DNA of 64,000 nt from an uncultured Gemmiger sp. (GTDB lineage: Bacteria; Bacillota; Clostridia; Oscillospirales; Ruminococcaceae): positions 38,500 to 102,499 of the forward strand of contig CALXHS010000023.1 of the NCBI GenBank assembly GCA_944388165.1, written 5' to 3'. Under the pieces are notes generated by a model. The model worked only from the letters and a program-made list of their open reading frames with translations, did not search any database and was not told the DNA's origin. The translations under genes were made by a program, and so were the position numbers. Shown one piece after another: positions 16,989 through 25,975 of this stretch. How positions within the stretch are numbered: the stretch's first letter is position 1; every line of letters begins with the position of its first letter.

Positions 16989-17762
16989 ATGGTGGATTCT
17001 TTTGCGGCAAGTCAGGCTGAAGAGCACGCCGGACGAATCTTTGCACTGGCAGACCGATATATGCTCCGGCATTCGGAAGCGGCGGCCGAAGAACTGAAAG
17101 CCTTGTATGACCAGACCGCGGACTACTGCCGGCAGGGCTGTGCCGCTTACGATGGCGTCATGGCTCTCCACGCCCATGTGCTGGCATTGTGGAATGTTAA
17201 CGGGCATTTCGATCGCAGCCTGGCCTTTGCCTACGCCCACCAGGCGGAGGAATCCTATCAGAAATTTCTGGATTCGGATGCTGTGTCCGCCATGATGGAA
17301 GTGGATCAGCGGGTCTACCGGATGTATCTGAAAAACGTCCGGCTGATCTGCGCTTATGTGGACTACTGCAGCGGCGATCTCTACGGCGCACAGCAGTGGC
17401 TGCAGAAGATCGGGGTGGAAAACCCGGAAGTTTCAGCGGTCGCACTGATGGCGTCCGTCCTTTTCCGGCTGACCATGGACGAAGGCAGAGAGGATTTCCT
17501 GGCGCCCTTCGAGCTGTTCCGGGCCATGGATCAGATGTTTGTGCAGCCGCTGCGCCATCCCTTCGAGGAGGATATCCTGCGCACGGCCTACGGCTTCTAT
17601 GAGCTGTATTATACCCACGGCGTGTGCGATCCGGCCCGGAGCGTTCCCTATGACCCCGCGCAGGCTGTGCGGATCCTGACCCGTGCCTGCGCCCTGTTTG
17701 CGGATGCCCGGAAAAAGGAATGGATGCTGGACAAGATCAACGAAGCAAAAGGGAAATGCTGA
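16989..17762 (+). CDS. Unknown helical (TPR-like) protein, 257 aa
   Basis: I do not recognise a named family. The sequence is predicted largely helical, with regular Ala/Leu/Tyr patterns such as ALHAHVLALWNVNGHFDRSLAFAYAHQAEESYQKFL and a middle repeat-like segment around VRLICAYVDYCSGDLYGAQQWLQKIG. These resemble TPR or SEL1-type helical repeats. There is no signal peptide or membrane segment. The start at 16989 has AGGAGGG upstream. It precedes an IS3 remnant and the AAA+/protease gene in the same direction, so it may once have belonged to that locus as an adaptor, but that link is inferred only from position. Confidence 0.7.
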   Translation: MVDSFAASQAEEHAGRIFALADRYMLRHSEAAAEELKALYDQTADYCRQGCAAYDGVMALHAHVLALWNVNGHFDRSLAFAYAHQAEESYQKFLDSDAVSAMMEVDQRVYRMYLKNVRLICAYVDYCSGDLYGAQQWLQKIGVENPEVSAVALMASVLFRLTMDEGREDFLAPFELFRAMDQMFVQPLRHPFEEDILRTAYGFYELYYTHGVCDPARSVPYDPAQAVRILTRACALFADARKKEWMLDKINEAKGKC

Positions 17763-17823
17763 AAACTGCTGCATGATCCATAAACGCCGCCGGGGTGCGG
17801 CAAAAACAGGCGGGCGGTCCGTT

Positions 17824-18172
17824 GTGAAGTGACCCCGAAAAGTTAGACAATATTTTTGAAGAAATTGCTCAAGCAACCGAAAGGGCTTGTTGTCTGTGAA
17901 GAGCAGGCGGCAAGCCCTTTAGTTTTATCTTGATTCTGCGGTGATTGTAGTAATCCAGATAGTCCACCAGTTCCTGCTTGAAGTGTTCCAGGGAATCGAA
18001 TTTTTGCAGGTACAGCAGTTCACTTTTGAGTAAGCCAAAGAAATTCTCCATGACGGCATTGTCGAGGCAGTTTCCCTTACGGCTCATGCTCTGGCGGAGC
18101 CCTTTCTTCCTGATCATGTGTTGATATTTTTTGTGCTGATACTGCCAGCCTTGATCAGAATGGAGGATCTTC
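17824..18172 (-). mobile_element. IS3-family element remnant (3' end with terminal repeat)
   Basis: The segment holds the C-terminal end of an IS3-family OrfB transposase on the minus strand (stop at 17869). It includes LHSDQGWQYQ, SMSRKGNCLDNAVMENFFG and YYNHRRIKIKLKGLPP, all parts of the DDE integrase domain with its last Glu in MENFFG. Beyond the stop, GTGAAGTGACCCCGAAAAG (17824-17842), continuing into TTAGACA, looks like an IS150/IS3-type terminal repeat. The element stops abruptly around 18165-18175, where AAA+ coding sequence begins, so orfA and most of orfB are gone. It cannot transpose. Confidence 0.87.
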
Positions 18173-21027
18173 TTGATGTTGATCCCGGCCTGAACCGCCG
18201 CTTTCCGCTGCCGAACCGTATCCGTTTTTATGATTACACCGCCGATGAACTGACCGATATCCTGCAGGAGATGGCACAGCGGAGCGGTCAGATCCCGTCG
18301 GATGATTACCTGCAGCGTTCGCTGGCGGCTCTGGACGCCTACCTGCCCACCCGCCCGGCGGATTTCGGCAACGGCGGTTTTATCCGCGAGGCGTACCTGC
18401 CCGGTTCCATCCAGGCCCGTGCTACCCGCCTGGCGAAACAATTGACCGGCAAAGAAGATGGTATTCCTACCGAAGAACAGCTGGCGTCCGTTACCGACGC
18501 GGAGCGCCGCACCCTGACCGGTGCGGACCTGCCGCCGCGCTTTGCCCGGCTGGCCGGACCCGCCGGCCGCGTCCGCCCCGAACGCCGCACCGCCCTGCAA
18601 CGGGTGGAAGAGCTGGTCGGCAAGGACAATATCATCGAATTTGCCCATGCCCGCATCCGGGGCGGGGAAGATCAGAACTTCCTTGACGAACAGGCTCCGG
18701 CCGCTCTGCAATATGCCATTGTGGGCCCTTCGGGCAGCGGCCGTCACACAGCCGCGCACGCGCTGGCTGCCCTCTGGCGGGAAAGCGGTTTGCTCGAACG
18801 GGATGATGTTGTTCCGGCGGGCTTCGGCGACCTGGTGGGCGAATATGTGGGCAGCACGCCCAGAAAGACCCGCGAGGTGATCGAGCGGGCACGGGGCGGT
18901 ACACTGCTGGTGGAATTCCCCAGCAGCCTGCTGCCCAAAAGCGGTACCGACAACTCCTTCGGCCCGGAAGCCCTGGGAGAAATCTCCGGCGCCATGGCTG
19001 CCTTTGCCGAGGACACCAGCTTTGTACTGATCGATACCCCGGAAGGGATCGAAGCGCTGTTCAAAGCTCAGCCCGGAATGCGCAGTCGTTTGTGCCGCAT
19101 TTTCACCCTGGAAGACCTGCTGCCGACTCAGATGGAGGAGATTTTCCACCGCAAGACCGCCGACAGCTTCGAATTTGCGCCCGACGTGGAAGAGGTGATG
19201 GATGATTTCTTCCTCAACTGGGTCAGCAACCGGGGCGGCCTGGGTGACGCCAGCCGGAGCTGGGGGAACGGCATGGAGATCGATAAGCTGATCGAAGACC
19301 TGAAAATCCGCTGGAAGAACAGCGATGGCGAAACGCGCACGGAAGAGCGCGAGGAGGGTGGTCAGACCTATGCGCTGCAGCGCCGTTACATTGAGCGCGG
19401 GCATTTTCCGCCTGAACTTCTCAAATATCTGTGCCGCACCTCCGCCGTTTCGGACAGTGCCCTTCAGGGTCTGGAGGAACTGCCCGGTCTGGCAGGGGTC
19501 AAGAGGTCTATTCGAGGGATCCGCCGGCGTATCCGCCGCCTGAAGGGCGGACGTAAAAAGCCTGGCTGCTATCTGTACCTGGGCAACCCCGGTGTCGGCA
19601 AAACCAGCGTTGCCCGGCTGATGGGCGGCGTGCTCAAGGCCGCCGGTGTCCTCAGCCAGGGGCATGTCATTGAACGCACTGCCCGCCAGCTCATGAGCCA
19701 GCTTGACGAGTTTGATTCCATCCTCAAACTGGCCCGCGGAGGTATCCTCTTCATTGATGAAGCGCCTCAGCTGCGGGAGGACCTGCGGGGGCGTGAGGTC
19801 ATCAAACGGCTGCTGACCGTGCTGGAAGATGATGCTGTCACCGACACGACCAGCATCATTCTGGCCGGTTACCCCGGCCCCATGATGGATCTGCTCCGGC
19901 AGGACGAAGGCCTGGAAAGCCGCTTCGGGTCGGAGGACAGCCGCATCTTCTTTGATGATTACAACGAGTCCGAACTGGTGAAGATCATGGAGTACATGGC
20001 CGCCCGCGCTGATAGCAACAGCGCCATCGGCGCCGTGCGTCCGCTGCAGCTGGACGAAGACTTCGTCAAGGTGTCCCGGCAGGTGTTTCGGGCGGTACTG
20101 GCCCGCCATGACCAGAACTTCGGCAACGCCCGCTTTGTGCGCACCTACCTGCACGATGCCCTCAACGCCCAGCTGGAACGGCTGGACCGGGAGTACGGGG
20201 AGGAGGGCGAGCCGCCGGAGGAGACGGCAGACCGCCTGACCGGTGCGGACATTCCCGCCCGCTACCGCAGTCTGGCAGAACGCCGCCGTGTCTGGGCACA
20301 GCCTGACCCGGGCCGGATGAATCTGGAACAGCGTACCGAAGTGACCGATGCAAGTTACGAAGCTGTCTGCGAGACATTGTCCACCAGTGTTGTGCTGCTG
20401 CAGGTATGGAAGGACGGCAGACCGCTGGGGAGTGCCACCGGCACCATTGTTACCTCTGATGGCCTGGTGCTGACCTGCGCCCATGTGGTCCAGGAATGTG
20501 ACCGCATCCGCGCCCGCATTTACTGCCCCGGTGCTCCCGGTGGCGACAATCATTGGATGGAAACGGAACTGCTGGAACCCATCTGCGAAAGTTGTGATAT
20601 GGCAATGCTGCAGATCAAGGGCCGAAATTTCACTCCTGTTCCCATTCGCCTTCCCGGTGATGAAAAGCCTCGTCCTGGGGAAAGAACGCTGCTTCTTGGC
20701 TACCCGTTGGGCGGCATGCTGTCCGGTAACAACATAGACCAGACCCGCATCAGCAATTTTGCCGGTGGGGTGGCCTCGATTCAGATGATCGGCGCCACCG
20801 AACGCTGCTACATCGACAGCACCGGCTTGCACGGAAACTCCGGCAGTCCGGTTTTTTCCCGGGAAGACGGACGGATGATCGGTGTGTTTTCCGGCTCTAT
20901 CAGGCGTGACAGCAACTCGCTTGATGAACTGAACTATTTCTATCCCATCCATTATTTCTGGGAACGGTTTGTTCTGTCCCAACTGTCTGGCGAAAAGGAG
21001 GAAACAGACGATGGCGACGAAACCTGA
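18160..21027 (+). CDS. Tandem AAA+ (CbbX/EccA-like) ATPase fused to trypsin-like serine protease, 5'-truncated
   Basis: From the ATG at 18160 the product is 955 residues; the positions below count from that Met. Residues 3-66 are the tail of a CbbX-type AAA+ domain (DVDPGLNRRFP, YTADELTDIL), cut off by the IS3 remnant. A second AAA+ domain has a degenerate P-loop GPSGSGRHT (about 189-197), with Arg where Lys is expected. A third has an intact Walker A GNPGVGKTS (475-483), Walker B ILFIDEA and the arginine motif LESRF. The C-terminal 220 residues are an S1/HtrA-like protease with His in LTCAHVV (775), Asp in CDMAML (813) and Ser in GNSGSPVF (894). The parts are joined by repeated LTGADLPPRF/LTGADIPARY linkers. 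The start is uncertain; AGAATGGAGG is too close to serve it. It overlaps the RCC1 gene by 17 bp. Confidence 0.85.
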   Translation: MEDLLDVDPGLNRRFPLPNRIRFYDYTADELTDILQEMAQRSGQIPSDDYLQRSLAALDAYLPTRPADFGNGGFIREAYLPGSIQARATRLAKQLTGKEDGIPTEEQLASVTDAERRTLTGADLPPRFARLAGPAGRVRPERRTALQRVEELVGKDNIIEFAHARIRGGEDQNFLDEQAPAALQYAIVGPSGSGRHTAAHALAALWRESGLLERDDVVPAGFGDLVGEYVGSTPRKTREVIERARGGTLLVEFPSSLLPKSGTDNSFGPEALGEISGAMAAFAEDTSFVLIDTPEGIEALFKAQPGMRSRLCRIFTLEDLLPTQMEEIFHRKTADSFEFAPDVEEVMDDFFLNWVSNRGGLGDASRSWGNGMEIDKLIEDLKIRWKNSDGETRTEEREEGGQTYALQRRYIERGHFPPELLKYLCRTSAVSDSALQGLEELPGLAGVKRSIRGIRRRIRRLKGGRKKPGCYLYLGNPGVGKTSVARLMGGVLKAAGVLSQGHVIERTARQLMSQLDEFDSILKLARGGILFIDEAPQLREDLRGREVIKRLLTVLEDDAVTDTTSIILAGYPGPMMDLLRQDEGLESRFGSEDSRIFFDDYNESELVKIMEYMAARADSNSAIGAVRPLQLDEDFVKVSRQVFRAVLARHDQNFGNARFVRTYLHDALNAQLERLDREYGEEGEPPEETADRLTGADIPARYRSLAERRRVWAQPDPGRMNLEQRTEVTDASYEAVCETLSTSVVLLQVWKDGRPLGSATGTIVTSDGLVLTCAHVVQECDRIRARIYCPGAPGGDNHWMETELLEPICESCDMAMLQIKGRNFTPVPIRLPGDEKPRPGERTLLLGYPLGGMLSGNNIDQTRISNFAGGVASIQMIGATERCYIDSTGLHGNSGSPVFSREDGRMIGVFSGSIRRDSNSLDELNYFYPIHYFWERFVLSQLSGEKEETDDGDET

Positions 21028-22126
21028 ACTTTGCCCGGTTTGCGGCAGCGCCATACCTGCACTCATGGGCAACGATCAACCTTGTCTGACCTGTGGCTTT
21101 GCTTACCCCGGTGTCAGGCATTTCGCAGGCCGCCGTTCACTGGAAGCCTGGCAGCAAAGCATCGCTGACAAAAAGAAGGAGCTGCTGCGCAGGATGATCC
21201 GCTGCTGCAGCGAGCAAACGCGTTTCAGGCTTAACGGCGGTAATTTGAGCCTGCTGCTGCCGGGGGGACCGGCGCTGCCGGATCTGCCGGAAAGCACAAA
21301 AGGCGGCTTGTGGTTGGTGAACGCTGCCACAAAGAATTTCTATGCCGATGTCTGTCAGTACGCCGCAGCGGATAACGCTGTTCGCTGTCAGCTTTTCCTG
21401 ACGCGGGACGGGCACGTCCGGTCTGTGGGCGACAACACCTGTGGCCAGTGCAACACGCAGGACCTGACGGATATCAGCTTTGTGGCGGCCACTGCTGAGT
21501 GTACCTATGCTGTCACAAAGGACGGAAGGGTACATTGGCGCGGACAGCCGGTCTGCCGTGATACCGCCCAGCTCGATGCATGGCAGGGCGTGTGCCGGAT
21601 CGCGGCGGGTTCCTACCATCTGGCAGGACTGACCCGGGACGGCAGGGTGCTTATTGCCGGTGATCTGCTTGACAGCAAGGTGACGGAAGAGATCGCTGGC
21701 TGGCGGAACGTGTGTGCGGTGGCTTGTGCCGGAAATGCAACGATAGCCCTGTGCCGGGACGGCAGCGTCCGTTTTGCGGGCCGCCCCGGCGATGCCCGTG
21801 CAGCGGCCCGCGACTGGAAGGAAATGGCGGCTGTGGCCATTGAGAGCATCTACGCAGTCGGAATGACAAAGGATGGCAAGGTGCTGCTGGCAGGCAGCAA
21901 CCCCAATCCTGATCTGGACATGGGCCGCGGGGAAGCTGCCCGCTGGGACAACGTGGTCGCCATCTCCTGCAGCCGTTCCGGCATCGCGGCGCTGGGCGCC
22001 GATGGTACCGTTCGCCTGGCCGGCAACATTCATGGCCTCCGTGGTCTGGCTGCTATCTGGAACGCCTCGGCGGAGAGTATCCGCCGCCAGCTGCTCCACG
22101 GCGCGCTGCAGGTTTCGGTCCGGTAA
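21011..22126 (+). CDS. Zinc-ribbon protein with RCC1-like beta-propeller
   Basis: This 371-residue protein starts with a zinc ribbon (Cys 8, 11, 25 and 28: CPVCG and CLTCGF). A basic helical linker leads into RCC1-type repeats over about 100-360, visible as repeated units such as FLTRDGHVRSVGDNTCGQC, AVTKDGRVHWRGQ, GLTRDGRVLIAGD, ALCRDGSVRFAGR, GMTKDGKVLLAGS and ALGADGTVRLAGN. RCC1 propellers usually bind proteins or nucleic acid. The start at 21011 is preceded by AAAAGGAGG and overlaps the protease gene, so the two are translationally coupled. A role as substrate, sensor or scaffold for the AAA+/protease partner is inferred. Confidence 0.85.
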   Translation: MATKPELCPVCGSAIPALMGNDQPCLTCGFAYPGVRHFAGRRSLEAWQQSIADKKKELLRRMIRCCSEQTRFRLNGGNLSLLLPGGPALPDLPESTKGGLWLVNAATKNFYADVCQYAAADNAVRCQLFLTRDGHVRSVGDNTCGQCNTQDLTDISFVAATAECTYAVTKDGRVHWRGQPVCRDTAQLDAWQGVCRIAAGSYHLAGLTRDGRVLIAGDLLDSKVTEEIAGWRNVCAVACAGNATIALCRDGSVRFAGRPGDARAAARDWKEMAAVAIESIYAVGMTKDGKVLLAGSNPNPDLDMGRGEAARWDNVVAISCSRSGIAALGADGTVRLAGNIHGLRGLAAIWNASAESIRRQLLHGALQVSVR

Positions 22127-22331
22127 GGTGATGCGCTCCAATATTCCCCTAAAAAATAAGGCGGGGAACACTTTTTAATAAGGAAAATTGTCCGCACAGG
22201 TCTGTTCGCAAGCTGGGCTTGCGGCAGGCCTGTTGCTTTTTAGGAAAATGGGCCGATCAGGAAAGGGCAAGAACTACCATAAAAAATCAAGCGTACGGGT
22301 ATGTTTTTATAACGTCCTGTGCATTCCCGGC

Positions 22332-23636
22332 TCAATCCGGCTTTTTCAGACCCTTCGTTGCCGGGTTGTCGATGAGTTTGCCCTCCCGGGTGAAGCGGGA
22401 ACCGTGGCAGGAACAATCCCAGGTGTGTTCCTGGGGGTTCCAGCGCAAAGCGCAGCCCAGGTGCGGGCAACGCCGGGCGGTGGGGGTCAGCATGCTGACC
22501 ACGGCCTCCCATCCGTTGACCGCCAGCTGGGGATGCAGGAGGGACCGGGCGGGGGAAAATGCCGCTGCATAGGGATTTTCCTTTCCCTGTACCAGATCGG
22601 TGAGGATCATGGCCGCCGCCATGGAGGTGGTCATGCCCCATTTGTTGAACCCGGTGGCCACATACCAGTCCGGGGTGGTGGGGGAATAGCGCCCGATATA
22701 GGGCATGCCGTCCAGGCTCATGCAGTCCTGTGTGGCCCAGCGGGCCACCTCCCGGGCCGCGGGGTACTGCCGCCGGGCGAACTCCTCCAGTTCCCGCCAG
22801 CCGCCGCCCTGTTTGCCGGTGCGGTGACCGCCGCCCCCGATGAGCAGCAAGTCCTTGTAATTGCGGAAGGACAGGCCGGTCTTTGCCTCGTCCAGATACA
22901 TACCCTTCACATCCGGAGCGTTTTTCAGGGCAATGACATAGGACCGCTGCTGGTACAGTTTGAGAAAATACCCCCCGTGCTTGTTGATGAAGGGGAAGTG
23001 GGTGGTCACGATGACCTTCCCGGCCCGGATGCGGCCATGGTCGGTCACCGCGGTGTTGCCCACCAGTTCCCGTACCCGGGTGTGCTCATGAATGTGCAGA
23101 TCCCCGGCTATGTGGGAGATGAATTGCAGCGGATGAAACTGTGCCTGCCGGGGAAAGCAGACCGCCCCGGCCACGGGAAAGGGAAGGGGCAGATCATCCG
23201 CAAATTCCGCCGGAAATCCCAGCTTTACCAGGGCGTTCAGTTCCCGCCCGATCTTGCCCCGGTCATCCAGGGAATAGACATAGGCAGCTTTCTCCTCAAA
23301 CCCGCAGGGAATATGCCGGCAGAGTTCCCGGTATTTTTGCAGAGCGGCTTCGTTGGCGGCCAGGTATTGTTTTGCCCGCGCAGGCCCGAACCGGGAGACC
23401 AGCTGATGGTAGATTAGCCCGTGCTGGCTGGAAATTTTGGCGGTGGTGTTTTTGGTGATGCCGCTGCAGATGGTTTCTCCTTCCGCCAGCAGATAGGGCA
23501 CCCCCGCATGGTGCAGAAAGTAGGCGCACAGGATGCCCGCCATACCGCCGCCGATGATGAGCACCCCGGTGTCCCTGTCATTATCCAGGGCGGGAAAATT
23601 CGGCTTTTCCCAGGTTTGTTCCCACAGTGACGCCAT
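22332..23636 (-). CDS. FAD-dependent oxidoreductase with C-terminal Rieske domain
   Basis: This protein of 434 residues has an N-terminal DAO-type FAD fold (GVLIIGGGMAGILCAYFLHHAG) and later flavin motifs including the C-terminal GFNKWGMTTSM. A Rieske [2Fe-2S] domain at the end has CPHLGC and CSCHGSRF, giving two Cys and two His ligands. Such fusions occur in Firmicutes and Bacteroidetes as oxidoreductases of unknown substrate. The ATG at 23636 is chosen because AAGGAGG is about 8 bp upstream; nine more in-frame codons precede it without such a site. It lies downstream of, and close to, a tocopherol-cyclase-like gene in the same direction. Confidence 0.88.
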   Translation of the reverse strand: MASLWEQTWEKPNFPALDNDRDTGVLIIGGGMAGILCAYFLHHAGVPYLLAEGETICSGITKNTTAKISSQHGLIYHQLVSRFGPARAKQYLAANEAALQKYRELCRHIPCGFEEKAAYVYSLDDRGKIGRELNALVKLGFPAEFADDLPLPFPVAGAVCFPRQAQFHPLQFISHIAGDLHIHEHTRVRELVGNTAVTDHGRIRAGKVIVTTHFPFINKHGGYFLKLYQQRSYVIALKNAPDVKGMYLDEAKTGLSFRNYKDLLLIGGGGHRTGKQGGGWRELEEFARRQYPAAREVARWATQDCMSLDGMPYIGRYSPTTPDWYVATGFNKWGMTTSMAAAMILTDLVQGKENPYAAAFSPARSLLHPQLAVNGWEAVVSMLTPTARRCPHLGCALRWNPQEHTWDCSCHGSRFTREGKLIDNPATKGLKKPD

Positions 23637-23659
23637 ACGCTTGTCCTCCTTGCCGGTGT

Positions 23660-24511
23660 TCAAAAAAGGTTTTGCTGTCCGTGGGGGATATCCGGCACAA
23701 ACTCATACACCCCGTGGTCGCTTTGCAGATCGAATACCGTTTTTCCTCTTTGGGTCAGCTTTGCCCGCAGATGCACGTTGCAGCTTTCCCGGATGGTGTA
23801 GGACATTTTGCCCTGTTCCGGTGCCCGCAGCGGGTGTCCTGCCCGGGTGGGGGCAATATCCAGTTCCAGGGTGAGGGGGCCTTGGGTCAGGCGGATGTGC
23901 TGCGGTGTGAAGATGCGAATTCCGACGCCCCGGTAGGTGGCCAGGCGGTATTCCTTGCCCCGGTACAGGATGGCGCAGATGCAGCCCCGGAAAGCCAGGC
24001 CGCAAAAGGGGATGCGGGCGATGGAAAGCATCAGGGAACAGGGCTGCGGAAAATCATTGCACTGTACCCACAGATAGGAACGGGGGAAAGAGGTGCCGCT
24101 GTCGGTTTCCGCATAGCCGGTGCCTCCGCGGAAGTCGTACAGCCGTCCGTCCACCGTGACACTGCCTTGCAGGCGGTGCGCCATGCTCAGTACCCCGTGG
24201 CGGCATTCCATGGGGAAAAAACGGAAGGGGCCCATAATATCCGAACCCAGAGGAGAAAAGGGGGCGTAGCGGATCTCGCCATGAACACCGGGCAGCCGGA
24301 TGCGGCATCCCCGCCGGGAAAACCGGCATCCGTCCGCCCGGATCACGCCGCCCCGCACCGACAGATGAGATACCTTGCATTGGCGTGACCCTTCCGGGGA
24401 AATGATCTGGACAAAAGCCCCGCTCTGCGCCCGGCCGGGGATGAAAGCCACCATGGCATCCCCTTTCTAGTGCTTGAAATACCAGCCCGCAAAACCGTCC
24501 TGCCTGCGCAT
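23660..24511 (-). pseudogene. Tocopherol-cyclase-like protein interrupted by an amber codon
   Basis: Reading from the ATG at 24511 gives MRRQDGFAGWYFKH, then TAG at 24467-24469, then KGDAMVAFIPGRAQSGAFVQII, continuing in frame to 23660. The family, often annotated tocopherol cyclase in Clostridia, characteristically begins with a GWYFK-Q segment followed by an FIPG motif, so the TAG replaces the expected CAG (Gln). That is one C-to-T change. The rest of the roughly 280-residue frame is intact. Restart at the ATG at 24454 would lose the N-terminal strand. True biochemical function in bacteria of this kind is unknown. The gene is just upstream of the Rieske oxidoreductase. Confidence 0.75.
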
Positions 24512-24920
24512 TTCTCTGGCCCTGCCTTTCTTTTCCTGCTGTATTCAGTATGCACCACCCAACCGGTCTTCTATTCTGCGGCAGTTTGTTTTCAGCTTTT
24601 TTGGTTTTTGGGGATGTATAGGCGGAAAGGGCGGCTCCAGCAGAAGCCTATCCGGTACACGTCCTCTTTCCAGTGGTGGTAGTGATCGGAGGCTATCTTG
24701 TTGTCCAAAAAGATGGGGCAGTTGCCCCCCCAGGCAGGTGGTGACGGGGCCTTCCCTCATCGCCGAAACCGCCTTCCAACTGGAACGAGCTGGTGGAAGC
24801 AACCCGGAGGAAATCCTCTGGGAAGGGGCATAGAAAAAGCTTCTCTATAAGATCCTTATGGAAGAGTGCGCCCCCCGGGGCCGGAAGCGCTTGGGCGCAG
24901 CGTTTGACCGGCGGCTCCGC
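24512..24920. other. Intergenic region without supported gene
   Basis: Short open frames here have poor composition and no ribosome sites. It separates the leftward Rieske/cyclase-like pair from the rightward sensor operon. Confidence 0.5.
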
Positions 24921-24950
24921 TTGCACAGCGGGGTTCCGCCGTACTATAAT
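24921..24950 (+). promoter_or_regulatory. Promoter of the sensor operon
   Basis: TTGCAC at 24921-24926 and a perfect TATAAT at 24945-24950 are 18 bp apart. They lie about 50 bp before the binding-protein start. Confidence 0.8.
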
Positions 24951-25003
24951 AAAATGAGAATCAAGGGGCGTTTATAGGAGCGCTCCGGGTGAGGAGGGCG
25001 CGG

Positions 25004-25975
25004 ATGAAACTGCAGCGGATGCTGCCCGTACTGGGCGGGCTGCTGGTGGTGGGAATGCTGGCGGCTGCGTTGGTGCCTCTGCTTTGTCTGCCGGGGGATC
25101 CTTCGGCCGACCAGATCGAGGGGCAGCGGCTCATCGGTGCCACTTACATGACGATGAACAATCCCTTTTACCAGGAGCTGGATGCCCGGGTGCAGGCGGC
25201 GGTGGAAGCCAACGGCGACAGGCTGCTGACCCGGGATGCCGTGATGGACCAGGACCGCCAGAACCAGGAGATCGCCGACCTGCTGGAACTGGGGGTTTCG
25301 GCTTTGCTGATCAACCCGGTGGACTGGGAGGGCGTCAGCGAAGGGGTACAGCTGGCCGCCGACGCCGGGGTGCCGGTCATTGTCATCGACGCGCCGGTCA
25401 AGGACGACAGCCTGGTGGCTTCCACCATTCTGTCGGACAACTACCAGGCCGGGGTGCAGTGCGCCGAACACCTGCTCAGTGTGCGGGATTCCGCCAATGT
25501 CCTGCTGCTTGAGCATGTGACGGCCCGGTCGGGCGCCGACCGCATCCAGGGGTTTGTGGATACCCTGCAGGGGCGGGAAGGCTTTACCATTGTGGGAACA
25601 GGGTCTTCCGACGGACAGATCGAGAACGCCATGCCGGTGATGGAACAGCTGCTGTCCGACCATCCCGAGGCCGACGTTGTGATGGCGCTGAACGATCCCA
25701 GCGCGCTGGGCGCACTGGCTGCCATCGAGGGTGCCGGGCTGCGCGGACGGTTCCTGGTATACGGGGTGGACGGCTCGCCGGAAGGCAAGGTGCTGGTCGC
25801 CGACGGGCTGATGACCGCCACCAGTGCCCAGATGCTGAGCCGGATGGCCGAGACCGCCGTTGACCAGGCATACCTGGCGATGGACGGCGGCACCCCCGAA
25901 AAAGAGATCGTACTGCCGGTGACACTGTTGACCCGTGACAATGTGTCGGCGTATGGGACAGACGGGTGGCAATGA
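25004..25975 (+). CDS. Membrane-anchored periplasmic-type sugar-binding protein (RbsB-like)
   Basis: This 323-residue protein has an N-terminal membrane anchor or uncleaved signal (LPVLGGLLVVGMLAAALVPLL). A type-I periplasmic-binding fold follows: IGATYMTMNNPFYQELDARV, ALLINPVDWEGVSEGVQLAADAGVPVIVID, and the hinge region VVMALNDPSALGALAAIEGAG. It resembles ribose/galactose-binding proteins of ABC importers, but no permease or ATPase follows. Instead its stop overlaps the start of a histidine kinase (ATGA at 25972), so it probably presents a sugar to that kinase at the cell surface. The ATG at 25004 has GAGGAGGG 5 bp upstream. Confidence 0.85.
   Translation: MKLQRMLPVLGGLLVVGMLAAALVPLLCLPGDPSADQIEGQRLIGATYMTMNNPFYQELDARVQAAVEANGDRLLTRDAVMDQDRQNQEIADLLELGVSALLINPVDWEGVSEGVQLAADAGVPVIVIDAPVKDDSLVASTILSDNYQAGVQCAEHLLSVRDSANVLLLEHVTARSGADRIQGFVDTLQGREGFTIVGTGSSDGQIENAMPVMEQLLSDHPEADVVMALNDPSALGALAAIEGAGLRGRFLVYGVDGSPEGKVLVADGLMTATSAQMLSRMAETAVDQAYLAMDGGTPEKEIVLPVTLLTRDNVSAYGTDGWQ

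Noticed and set aside
20969-21010. Earlier start for the RCC1 protein giving an extra CPNC
   Set aside because: The in-frame upstream codons lie within the protease gene; AAAAGGAGG fits the ATG at 21011.
17869-21072. 1067-codon leftward frame
   Set aside because: It is antisense to the AAA+/protease gene; only the last roughly 100 codons (IS3 OrfB) match a family.
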